Shown here one piece after another: positions 13,077 to 18,987 of a stretch of DNA of 18,987 nt. A model generated the notes under the pieces. That model did no database searches and had not been told where the DNA came from. It worked only from the letters and a program-made list of their open reading frames with translations. The stretch lies in the NCBI GenBank assembly GCA_046536535.1, contig JAWDMO010000018.1, positions 1 to 18,987 on the forward strand, in the 5' to 3' direction. Within the stretch, counting starts at the first letter, position 1, and each line of letters begins with the position of its first letter. The position numbers were made by a program, and so were the translations under genes. Source of the stretch: Conexivisphaera sp046536535. Lineage in GTDB: Archaea > Thermoproteota > Nitrososphaeria > Conexivisphaerales > Conexivisphaeraceae.

Positions 13077-13723
13077 GCGCATCGCGCGGTTCGCGTGGAA
13101 GGCCCAGGCGCGAGGTCGAGGAATGGGTGCCGAAGACCAAGGTCGGCCGCGCCGTGATGGACGGCAAGATAACGTCGCTATCCGAGATCCTCGAGTCCGG
13201 GCTCCGCGTGAAGGAGTCCGGTATAGTGAGGAAGCTGCTCCCCGACCTGAGGCAGGAGGTCCTCGGCATCAGGGTCGTCCAGAAGCAGACGGAGTCGGGC
13301 GAGGTCACCAGGTTCAGCGCGATAGTCGCCGTGGGATCGCCCGGGTGGCTCGGCCTGGGGCACGCGAAGGCCTATCAGATGAGGGATTCCATAGACAAGG
13401 CCACGAACGTCGCGATGCTCAACGTGCTCCCCGTCCACCTGGGATGCGGCAGCTGGGAGTGCAGGTGCGGGCGTCCCCACTCGGTGCCCTACAAGCTGGT
13501 CGGCAAGGCGGGGAGCGTGACGGTCGAGATAATGCCGGGCCCGAGGGGCCTCGGGTTGGTCGCCGACGACGTCGTGAAGAAGCTGCTGGCGCTCGCCGGG
13601 ATACAGGACGCGTGGTCGCGCTCCTTCGGGATGACGTCCACGCTCCTCTCGAAGGCGCAGGCCGTCTACAACGCGTTCCGCGACATGCATTCGTTCTCCG
13701 ACCTGAGGAGGTTCGAGGGCTGA
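13073..13723 (+). CDS. rps5: Small-subunit ribosomal protein uS5, TTG start
   Basis: The 216-aa product is uS5, at the 30S mRNA entry and involved in decoding accuracy. The double-stranded RNA-binding part is FSAIVAVGSPGWLGLGHAKAYQMRDSIDKAT. The archaeal HLGCGSWECRCGRPHSVPYKLVGKAGSV segment, with three cysteines, follows, then the second domain PGPRGLGLVADDVVKKLLALAGIQDAW. TTG overlaps the rpl18 TGA (TTGA). Confidence 0.96.
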   Translation: MSASRGSRGRPRREVEEWVPKTKVGRAVMDGKITSLSEILESGLRVKESGIVRKLLPDLRQEVLGIRVVQKQTESGEVTRFSAIVAVGSPGWLGLGHAKAYQMRDSIDKATNVAMLNVLPVHLGCGSWECRCGRPHSVPYKLVGKAGSVTVEIMPGPRGLGLVADDVVKKLLALAGIQDAWSRSFGMTSTLLSKAQAVYNAFRDMHSFSDLRRFEG

Positions 13724-14187
13724 TGCCGGCGCTCCTGGTGCTGAGGATCAGGGGTGACATCGATGTCAGGCACGCCGCGGAGGACGCCCTAGAGCGCATG
13801 AACCTCAGGAGGAGGCACAACGCCACGCTCATCCCGGATACCCCGGAGTACCGGGGGATGCTCCAGGGCGTGAAGGACTACGTGGCGTGGTGCCCGGCGA
13901 CGAGGGAGATCGTGGTCGAGCTCCTCAGGAGGAGGGCCAGGACAGCCGGCTGGAGGCCCCTGACCGAGGAGGTCGTCAGGGAACACGGGTTCTCGGGGTT
14001 CGAGGAGATGGCCGACGCGATAATCGAGGGGAAGGTCACGCTCCACGGGCTCGGATGGGTGAAGCCGTACTTCGCGCTTCAGCCGCCGAGGGGCGGCTAT
14101 AAAGCGCCGATCAAGCGCCACGCGAGGGAGGGCGGAGTCCTCGGCCTCAACGAGGGCCTTCCGGCGCTGGTCTCCAGGATGTTCTGA
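13723..14187 (+). CDS. rpl30: Large-subunit ribosomal protein uL30
   Basis: The 154-aa product is the long archaeal uL30. The N-terminal fold is LLVLRIRGDIDVRHAAEDALERMNLRRRHNATLIPDTPEYRGMLQGVKDYVAW. The archaeal extension ends in HGLGWVKPYFALQPPRGGYKAPIKRHAREGGVLG. ATG overlaps the rps5 stop by one base. It closes the first plus-strand transcription unit; the next gene, rpl15, follows after 140 bases with a new TATA box. Confidence 0.97.
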   Translation: MPALLVLRIRGDIDVRHAAEDALERMNLRRRHNATLIPDTPEYRGMLQGVKDYVAWCPATREIVVELLRRRARTAGWRPLTEEVVREHGFSGFEEMADAIIEGKVTLHGLGWVKPYFALQPPRGGYKAPIKRHAREGGVLGLNEGLPALVSRMF

Positions 14188-14239
14188 TCGAGTCCCGTGT
14201 ATCGACAATCGGGCTATGACCCAGCGGGAGTTGAACTAG

Positions 14240-14272
14240 GGGATCGACGCCGCCCCGTCGCAATCCGATCCC
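14240..14272 (+). other. Stem-loop in the rpl30-rpl15 gap
   Basis: GGGATCG (14240-14246) pairs perfectly with CGATCCC (14266-14272) in the only sizeable gap of the plus-strand operon. There is no U-run behind it, so a terminator role is uncertain; it may also be a processing or pause site. Confidence 0.3.
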
Positions 14273-14290
14273 GGGACGGGCCCTGGAAAG

Positions 14291-14300
14291 CTTATTTAAG
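14291..14300 (+). promoter_or_regulatory. TATA box of the rpl15-secY-adkA-cmk unit
   Basis: CTTATTTAAG is centred about 32 nt before the rpl15 ATG at 14328, predicting a leader of about 5 nt. It supports a second transcription unit after rpl30 and argues against using the in-frame ATG at 14301, which directly follows the box. Confidence 0.5.
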
Positions 14301-14327
14301 ATGGACGTCGGTCGCCGGGCGTCAGCC

Positions 14328-14765
14328 ATGCCTACCAGGCTCAGGAAGTCAAGGGCGAAGAGGGGCACCAGGGTGGTCGGATGGGGAAGGGTCGGACAGC
14401 ACAGGAAGGCCGGGAGCCGCGGTGGCAGGGGCGGATCCGGCCTGAAGAGGCACAAGAAGAGCTGGATGCTGCGGTACGACCCGGATCACTTCGGGCGTCA
14501 CGGCTTCCACAGGCACCCGGCCCCGAACGTCGTGAGGAGGTGGATCAACGTGGGCGACCTCGACGAGCTCTATCCGGTATCCCGGGCGGAGGGCGGCGCG
14601 CTGACGGTGGACCTCGCGTCCCTCGGGATCGGGAAGCTCCTGGGGGGTGGATCGGTCAGGGGCGCCTACAACGTGACGGTCGGCGAGGCCTCCGCCGAGG
14701 CCGTGAGAAAGATTAAAGAGGCGGGGGGCCGGGTGGTGCTCCTGTCCCAGGCCGCTGAGAGTTGA
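14328..14765 (+). CDS. rpl15: Large-subunit ribosomal protein uL15
   Basis: The 145-aa product is uL15, needed for late 50S assembly. The archaeal N-terminus MPTRLRKSRAKRGTR, then VGWGRVGQHRKAGSRGGRGG and HKKSWMLRYDPDHFGRHGFHRHP, is unmistakable. The C-terminal part has GGGSVRGAYNVTV and KIKEAGGRVVLLS. The frame is open to ATG 14301, but the family start and the TATA box favour 14328. It leads the secY unit. Confidence 0.96.
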   Translation: MPTRLRKSRAKRGTRVVGWGRVGQHRKAGSRGGRGGSGLKRHKKSWMLRYDPDHFGRHGFHRHPAPNVVRRWINVGDLDELYPVSRAEGGALTVDLASLGIGKLLGGGSVRGAYNVTVGEASAEAVRKIKEAGGRVVLLSQAAES

Positions 14766-16162
14766 GCTCCGAGCGCTTCTCCACAATCACGAGGATATCC
14801 AAATACCTACCGGAGGTCCCGAAGCCGATCCGCAAGCCCTCCCTCAAGATCAGGCTCCTCTGGACGCTCCTGATACTCGTCCTATACGTGTCCATGGGGT
14901 TCGTATCCCTGTACAGGGTCACGGTGAGCGCCCAGGCGCTGCCGCTCTACCAGATAGTGTTCGCAGCGCAGCAGGGGACGCTGACGTCGCTCGGGATAGG
15001 CCCCATAGTGACGGGCGGCCTGCTCGCCGAGATACTGGTTGGCTCCGAGATAATAAGGCTTGACTACTCGAAGCCCGAGGACAAGGCGGCGTTCACGGCC
15101 ATGGTCAAGGTCTTCACGGTTGTATTCATAGTAGTGGAGTCGATCGCGTACAGCGTCGGCATGCTCGGCCTCTATTATCACGTGCCGGCCTCCGCGCTCC
15201 CGGTGGACGCGATACAGCTGATACTCGCCGGGTTCACCGTCTACATGCTGGATCAGACCATCCAGAAGGGGTGGGGGGTGGGGAGCGGCATCAGCCTTTT
15301 CATACTGGCGAACGTCGCGCTCCTCGTCATGGTGGACCTCTTCAACCCGGTGAAGGTCGCCGGGGAATTCTTCGGCATAGTGCCGTTCCTGGCGCAGGCG
15401 ATCTCGTCCGGCAACATCTACTCGGCCGTGATAAGGCCGAACGGGTATCCATCGCTCGTCGGGCTCGGGGCCACCGTCGCGTTCATACTGCTCCTGATAT
15501 ACCTCGAGGGCGTCAGGATAGAGGTCCCGGTGACGTCCTCCCAGTACAGGGGGATGTCGAGCACCTATCCAATAAAGCTGCTCTACGTGTCGAACGTCCC
15601 GGTGATACTCGTCGCTGCACTGCTCGCCAACTTCCAGATGATCGCGTCCTGGTGGGCCAGCTGGGCCCGGACGTCCGGGGCATGGTACGCGAGCACGCTC
15701 GCCCAGTACAACGCGCAGGGGCAGTTGACCGGGGGTATCCTTTACTACCTGATAGGCCCCCAGACTATCCAGGAGGCGGCCGCCAATCCGCTGCTCGCCG
15801 TGGTGTTCGTCGCCGTCATGGTGGTCCTGAGCACGGCGTTCGCCAGGGTCTGGGTCGAGATGAGCGGGATGACCGCCGAGAAGGCGGCGGACGGGCTCAT
15901 AAAGGCGCAGGTGGCCATACCCGGCTTCAGGTCCACCAGGTCCACGGTGGGCAGGGTGCTCGGCAGGTGGATACCGACCGTCACCCTCCTGGGAGGGGCC
16001 CTGGTGGGGCTCGTGGCCGGCGTCTCGCAGTTCCTGGGCGTATTCGGGGGAGGCATAGGGCTCCTGCTGATGGTCGACATCGCGATACAGTACTACCAGA
16101 CGCTGATACAGGAGGAGCTAGAGTTTATAATGCCCAGGCTCGCCGGGATGTTCGGTCGTTGA
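14762..16162 (+). CDS. secY: Protein translocase subunit SecY, TTG start
   Basis: The 466-aa product is SecY/Sec61-alpha, the channel that exports or inserts proteins in the cytoplasmic membrane. About ten hydrophobic segments are visible. The first is LLWTLLILVLYVSMGFVSLY (residues 33-52); the plug region with LTSLGIGPIVTGGLLAEIL follows. Conserved pieces GWGVGSGISLFILANV, VEGVRIEVPV-like LEGVRIEVPVTSSQYRG and the C-terminal EELEFIMPRLAGMFGR are typical. TTG overlaps the rpl15 TGA (TTGA). SecE and SecG are not in the window. Confidence 0.97.
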   Translation: MSSERFSTITRISKYLPEVPKPIRKPSLKIRLLWTLLILVLYVSMGFVSLYRVTVSAQALPLYQIVFAAQQGTLTSLGIGPIVTGGLLAEILVGSEIIRLDYSKPEDKAAFTAMVKVFTVVFIVVESIAYSVGMLGLYYHVPASALPVDAIQLILAGFTVYMLDQTIQKGWGVGSGISLFILANVALLVMVDLFNPVKVAGEFFGIVPFLAQAISSGNIYSAVIRPNGYPSLVGLGATVAFILLLIYLEGVRIEVPVTSSQYRGMSSTYPIKLLYVSNVPVILVAALLANFQMIASWWASWARTSGAWYASTLAQYNAQGQLTGGILYYLIGPQTIQEAAANPLLAVVFVAVMVVLSTAFARVWVEMSGMTAEKAADGLIKAQVAIPGFRSTRSTVGRVLGRWIPTVTLLGGALVGLVAGVSQFLGVFGGGIGLLLMVDIAIQYYQTLIQEELEFIMPRLAGMFGR

Positions 16163-16164
16163 CC

Positions 16165-16719
16165 ATGAGGGTAGTCATAGGCGGGATACCCGGGGTGGGG
16201 AAGAGCACGGTCGTGGACGAGCTCAGGGGAAGGCTCGGCGCCAGGCTGGAGATCGTGAACTACGGGACCGTCATGATGGAGGAGGCCAGGCTCAGGGGCG
16301 CCGGCAACAGGGACGAGATGAGGAGGCTGCCCGCCCAGGTCCAGAGGGAGATACAGGCGTCCGCCGCCGGGAAGATAGCCGCCATGCCGGCCGAGTTCCT
16401 CCTGGTCGACACGCACTTCTCGATAAGGACCCCCCAGGGATACCTGCCGGGGATGCCGTCTCACGTGGTGTCGGCGCTCTCGCCGGACGCCCTGGCCGTC
16501 ATAGCCGCGTCGCCCGAGGAGATATCGTCCAGGAGGGCGGCGGACTCCACGAGGATCAGGGAGGCCTCACTGGAGTCCGTCAGGGAGGAGCTCGAGATGG
16601 AGAGGCTCTTCGCCGTGGCGGCGTCGAACGAGAGCGGGGCGCCGCTCGCGATAATACTGAACAGGCAGGGCGAGGCCGCGAGGGCCGCATCCGAACTGGC
16701 CGCGGTGCTGGGGGTGTGA
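16165..16719 (+). CDS. adkA: Archaeal adenylate kinase
   Basis: The 184-aa enzyme interconverts ATP, AMP and ADP. It is the archaeal AdkA type, which differs from bacterial Adk. The P-loop GIPGVGKST is at residues 7-15, followed by VNYGTVMMEEA and DEMRRLPAQVQREIQ. The family signature VDTHFSIRTPQGYLPGMP lies in the middle. It starts two bases after the secY stop and lies in its standard archaeal position. Confidence 0.96.
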   Translation: MRVVIGGIPGVGKSTVVDELRGRLGARLEIVNYGTVMMEEARLRGAGNRDEMRRLPAQVQREIQASAAGKIAAMPAEFLLVDTHFSIRTPQGYLPGMPSHVVSALSPDALAVIAASPEEISSRRAADSTRIREASLESVREELEMERLFAVAASNESGAPLAIILNRQGEAARAASELAAVLGV

Positions 16720-17219
16720 TTCTGTGGATATCGCTTGAGATCCTGCGCGTGATGCCCTACTCCACGCTGTTCGTGATCGCGGTGGCGGTCGCGCTCAACG
16801 TGGTGGCGAACGCCATCACCAGGGCGACGATGGACATCAACCTGTACAGGAGGATACAGAAGGAGTACTCCGAGTACCAGAGGCAGCTGAGGTCCGTGCT
16901 GAGGGAAAACGACCCGGAGAAGGTGGAGAAGATCAGGAAGAGGTACAAGCCCGTCGAGGAGCAGATGATGAAGCTCCAGATGGACAGGATGAAGATAAGC
17001 ATGTACTACCTGATCCCGTTCATAGTGCTCTACTACCTGCTGGCGTGGTTCATGGGGCAGGTGCCCGTGGCCGTGTCCCCCTACAAGTTCAACCTGCTGT
17101 TCGTCGCCGCGACGTCGCCCCTCGGCCCGGGATACGCGATGAACATGGTCACGTGGTACATATTCACGTCGGTGGCGTTCAGCGTCATAATCACGAGGCT
17201 TTTCGGGCTCCAGGTGTAG
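16716..17219 (+). CDS. DUF106 membrane protein, Oxa1/YidC/EMC3-like insertase
   Basis: The 167-aa protein matches archaeal DUF106 proteins, members of the Oxa1/YidC/EMC3 superfamily thought to insert membrane proteins. It shows a first membrane segment (STLFVIAVAVALNVVANAI, residues about 16-34). A charged coiled-coil-like stretch (YRRIQKEYSEYQRQLRSVLR to MKLQMDRMK, about 44-95) follows, then two membrane segments (YYLIPFIVLYYLLAWFMG and WYIFTSVAFSVIITRLFG). The GTG overlaps the adkA stop. Linkage with secY fits a role in membrane insertion. Confidence 0.88.
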   Translation: MILWISLEILRVMPYSTLFVIAVAVALNVVANAITRATMDINLYRRIQKEYSEYQRQLRSVLRENDPEKVEKIRKRYKPVEEQMMKLQMDRMKISMYYLIPFIVLYYLLAWFMGQVPVAVSPYKFNLLFVAATSPLGPGYAMNMVTWYIFTSVAFSVIITRLFGLQV

Positions 17220-17223
17220 CGCT

Positions 17224-17856
17224 ATGAGATACGTGAGGAGCATAGTGATAGCGGGGATGCCCGCCTCCGGGAAGACCACCGTGGCCCGGCTCGTCGCGTC
17301 GAAGCTCGGCCTCCGGTACGTCGCGGGGGGCGACATACTGAGGGAGATGGCGCGCGAGAGGGGGTACAGGCCGGAGGGGGACGGATGGTGGGACTCCGAG
17401 GAGGGCAGGAGGTTCCTCGCGGAGAGGATGGAGAACCCGGAATTCGACAGGGAGGTGGACCGCAGGCTGAGGGAGCTGATAACTTCGGGGGGGTACGCCG
17501 CCACCAGCTACGCAATGCCCTGGCTGCTGGGGCCGGAGGTCCCCAAGGTCTGGCTGAACGCGTCCCCCCGCGCCCGCGCCGAGAGGATGTCCAGGAGGGA
17601 CGGGATCCCGATGGCGGAGGCCGAGCGCGTGATAGCGTTCCGCGACGCGGAGAACGCGAGGCTGTACAGGGAGCTCTACGGATACGAGCTGGCGCCCGAC
17701 CCCGCGGTGTTCCACCTGATAATGGACACCGAGGACGTGCCGCCCGGGGACGCGGCGGAGCTCGTGGCGCTCTACGCGTCCGCGCTCTGGGGCGGGAAAG
17801 GGGACCGATCGGGCGGACGGCCCCCATCCCCATCCCGATACCGATCGATATCCTAA
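17224..17856 (+). CDS. cmk: Cytidylate kinase, archaeal type
   Basis: The 210-aa protein should phosphorylate CMP/dCMP. Its P-loop GMPASGKT is at residues 11-18. The AGGDILREMARERG segment and RMENPEFDREVDRRL correspond to the NMP-binding region. YAATSYAMPWLLG, KVWLNASPRARAERMSRRDG and VIAFRDAENARLYRELYG (lid and nucleoside-binding part) follow. The WWDSEEGRRFLAERMENPEFD form differs from the classic euryarchaeal Cmk. The last 15-20 residues are a Gly/Pro/Ser/Arg tail. It starts four bases after the DUF106 stop. Confidence 0.87.
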   Translation: MRYVRSIVIAGMPASGKTTVARLVASKLGLRYVAGGDILREMARERGYRPEGDGWWDSEEGRRFLAERMENPEFDREVDRRLRELITSGGYAATSYAMPWLLGPEVPKVWLNASPRARAERMSRRDGIPMAEAERVIAFRDAENARLYRELYGYELAPDPAVFHLIMDTEDVPPGDAAELVALYASALWGGKGDRSGGRPPSPSRYRSIS

Positions 17857-17882
17857 ACCCGCGGAACGGGGTCCGGGAAACG

Positions 17883-17890
17883 CTTTTAGG
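17883..17890 (+). promoter_or_regulatory. TATA box for cbf5
   Basis: CTTTTAGG is centred about 26 nt before ATG 17912, the leaderless spacing seen at other first genes here. No Shine-Dalgarno precedes that ATG, so cbf5 appears to be a separate, leaderless unit. Confidence 0.6.
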
Positions 17891-17911
17891 CGCGCGAAAT
17901 AGCCGCGCGGT

Positions 17912-18964
17912 ATGGTCCCCCCGCCGGACGGCGCGACGATCAGGGAGTGGCTGCTATCCACCACGGCCGTGGTGGGCGAGGAGTCCGAGGGCGAGTACGG
18001 CGAGGAGCCGGAGTCGAGGTCGACGCGCGACCTCCTCGAGTACGGCATGGTCCCGGTGGACAAGCCGGCGGGGCAGACCAGCCACCAGGTGACCGCGTGG
18101 GTCAAGAGGATTCTCGGGGCGGAGAAGGCGGGCCACAGCGGGACCCTGGATCCCCTCGCGACGGGTTTGCTGCCCGTGGCCACCGGGAGGGCGACGAAGG
18201 TAATCCAGGCGCTCCTCCTCGGCCCTAAGGAGTACTACGCGGTCATGAGGCTGCACGACCCGGTCCCGGACGAGCAGCTGAGGGCGGTCGTGTCGGAGTT
18301 CACCGGCCCCATATACCAGCGCCCCCCCGTGAGGTCGCACGTGAGGAGGGAGAGGAGGGTGAGGAACGTCTACGAGCTGGAGGCGGTCGAGAGGAGGGGG
18401 AACCTGGTGCTCCTAAGGGCGCTCGTCCAGGCGGGCACGTACATGAGGAAGCTCATCTACGACATGGGGGAGGTCCTGGGCCCGGGGGCCACGATGGTCG
18501 AGCTCAGGAGGACGAGGGTCTGCGACCTGAGGGAGTCCGATCGCATAGTGAGGCTGCACGACCTGGCGTACGCCGCCAGGCGGTGGAGGGACGGGGGCGA
18601 CGACTCGGAGCTCAGGGGGATGGTGCTCCCGATAGAGAGGGCGATGACGCACCTGAAGCCCGTGGTCGCCAAGGACACGGCGGTCGACGCGATAGCGCAC
18701 GGATCCTACCTGGCGTCGCCGGGGATAGCGAGGATGCACCCGGGGATTGCGAGGGGCGAGGTCGTCGCGATCTACACGCAGAAGGGCGAGCTGGTCGCCA
18801 TAGCGTCGGCGGAGATGGGGTACGAGGAGGTCGAGGACTCCGGGAAGGGAATAGCGCTCAGGCCCATCAGGGTCGTCATGCCGCCCGGGGTCTACCCGCG
18901 CTCCTGGAGGACGAGGGAGGAGCAGGGCGGGCCGGGGCCCCAGGGGGAACGGGGGCCCGGGTAG
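17912..18964 (+). CDS. cbf5: Pseudouridine synthase Cbf5 (dyskerin/TruB family)
   Basis: The 350-aa enzyme is the catalytic subunit of box H/ACA ribonucleoproteins and makes pseudouridine in rRNA and tRNA. The catalytic aspartate is D80 in GHSGTLDPLATG. EFTGPIYQRPPVRSHVRRERRVRNVYELE, then GTYMRKLIYDMGEVLGPGATMVELRRTR, confirm the Cbf5 type. A PUA RNA-binding domain covers about residues 248-330 (AHGSYLASPGIARM, GEVVAIYTQKGELVAIA). The N-terminus has an acidic stretch (EESEGEYGEEPE) and the C-terminus a Gly/Pro-rich tail. Nop10, Gar1 and L7Ae are outside the window. Confidence 0.95.
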   Translation: MVPPPDGATIREWLLSTTAVVGEESEGEYGEEPESRSTRDLLEYGMVPVDKPAGQTSHQVTAWVKRILGAEKAGHSGTLDPLATGLLPVATGRATKVIQALLLGPKEYYAVMRLHDPVPDEQLRAVVSEFTGPIYQRPPVRSHVRRERRVRNVYELEAVERRGNLVLLRALVQAGTYMRKLIYDMGEVLGPGATMVELRRTRVCDLRESDRIVRLHDLAYAARRWRDGGDDSELRGMVLPIERAMTHLKPVVAKDTAVDAIAHGSYLASPGIARMHPGIARGEVVAIYTQKGELVAIASAEMGYEEVEDSGKGIALRPIRVVMPPGVYPRSWRTREEQGGPGPQGERGPG

Positions 18965-18987
18965 GGTGTGAGGGGGTTTACCCGATC
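18965..18987. other. Window end after cbf5
   Basis: The last 23 bases follow the cbf5 stop and hold no recognisable feature. Confidence 0.5.

Noticed and set aside
14188..14290. tRNA-like GTTCAACTCCC sequence on the minus strand in the rpl30-rpl15 gap
   Set aside because: The flanking T-stem bases do not pair and no cloverleaf can be built.

Overview
This 19 kb window is a chromosomal segment from an archaeon. It carries most of the archaeal S10/spc ribosomal-protein supercluster with its usual tail (secY, adkA, a DUF106 membrane insertase, cmk, cbf5). The base composition is GC-rich, with heavy use of AGG/AGA arginine and ATA isoleucine codons. Archaea-only proteins are present: eS4, eL32, eL19, the RNase P protein Rnp1/Rpp29, archaeal-type adenylate kinase, a PDCD5-family protein and Cbf5 with a PUA domain. 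TATA boxes lie about 26-28 nt from start codons, and a tRNA-Ile has an intron at a non-standard position. Together these suggest a TACK-group, probably thermophilic, archaeon. I cannot place it further from sequence alone.

Left part (1-5436). On the minus strand, in transcription order: tRNA-Ile (intron-containing), then rpl3-rpl4-rpl23-rpl2-rps19. Upstream of the tRNA sits a 497-bp remnant insertion element with 18-bp terminal inverted repeats and an internally deleted transposase. Next comes apt on the plus strand, a 314-bp gene-free stretch rich in potential RNA hairpins, and a minus-strand gene for a PDCD5-family DNA-binding protein. A 74-bp perfect inverted repeat (78/80 matches when extended) flanks the rpl3-rps19/tRNA/IS/apt block: one copy is at the very first base of the window, the other at 4767-4840.

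Middle (5696-14187). A SPOUT RNA methyltransferase gene with its own leaderless promoter starts a tightly packed plus-strand operon: rpl22, rps3, rpl29, rnp1, rps17, rpl14, rpl24, rps4e, rpl5, rps14, rps8, rpl6, rpl32e, rpl19e, rpl18, rps5, rpl30. Genes overlap by 1-29 bases or are separated by up to 15. Many internal starts sit behind GAGGTG-type Shine-Dalgarno sites.

Right part (14188-18987). After a 140-bp gap with a new TATA box come rpl15, secY, adkA, the DUF106 gene and cmk. cbf5 follows with a separate leaderless promoter, and the window ends just after it.

The genes make ribosomal subunits, process and modify rRNA/tRNA (Rnp1, SPOUT enzyme, Cbf5), insert membrane proteins (SecY, DUF106) and supply nucleotides (AdkA, Cmk, Apt). 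The most notable points are the displacement and inversion of the rpl3-rps19 block out of the normally continuous operon, the inverted repeats flanking it, the apparent AUC start of rpl3, the tRNA-Ile intron at position 30/31, the hairpin-rich locus after apt, and the miniature IS derivative.
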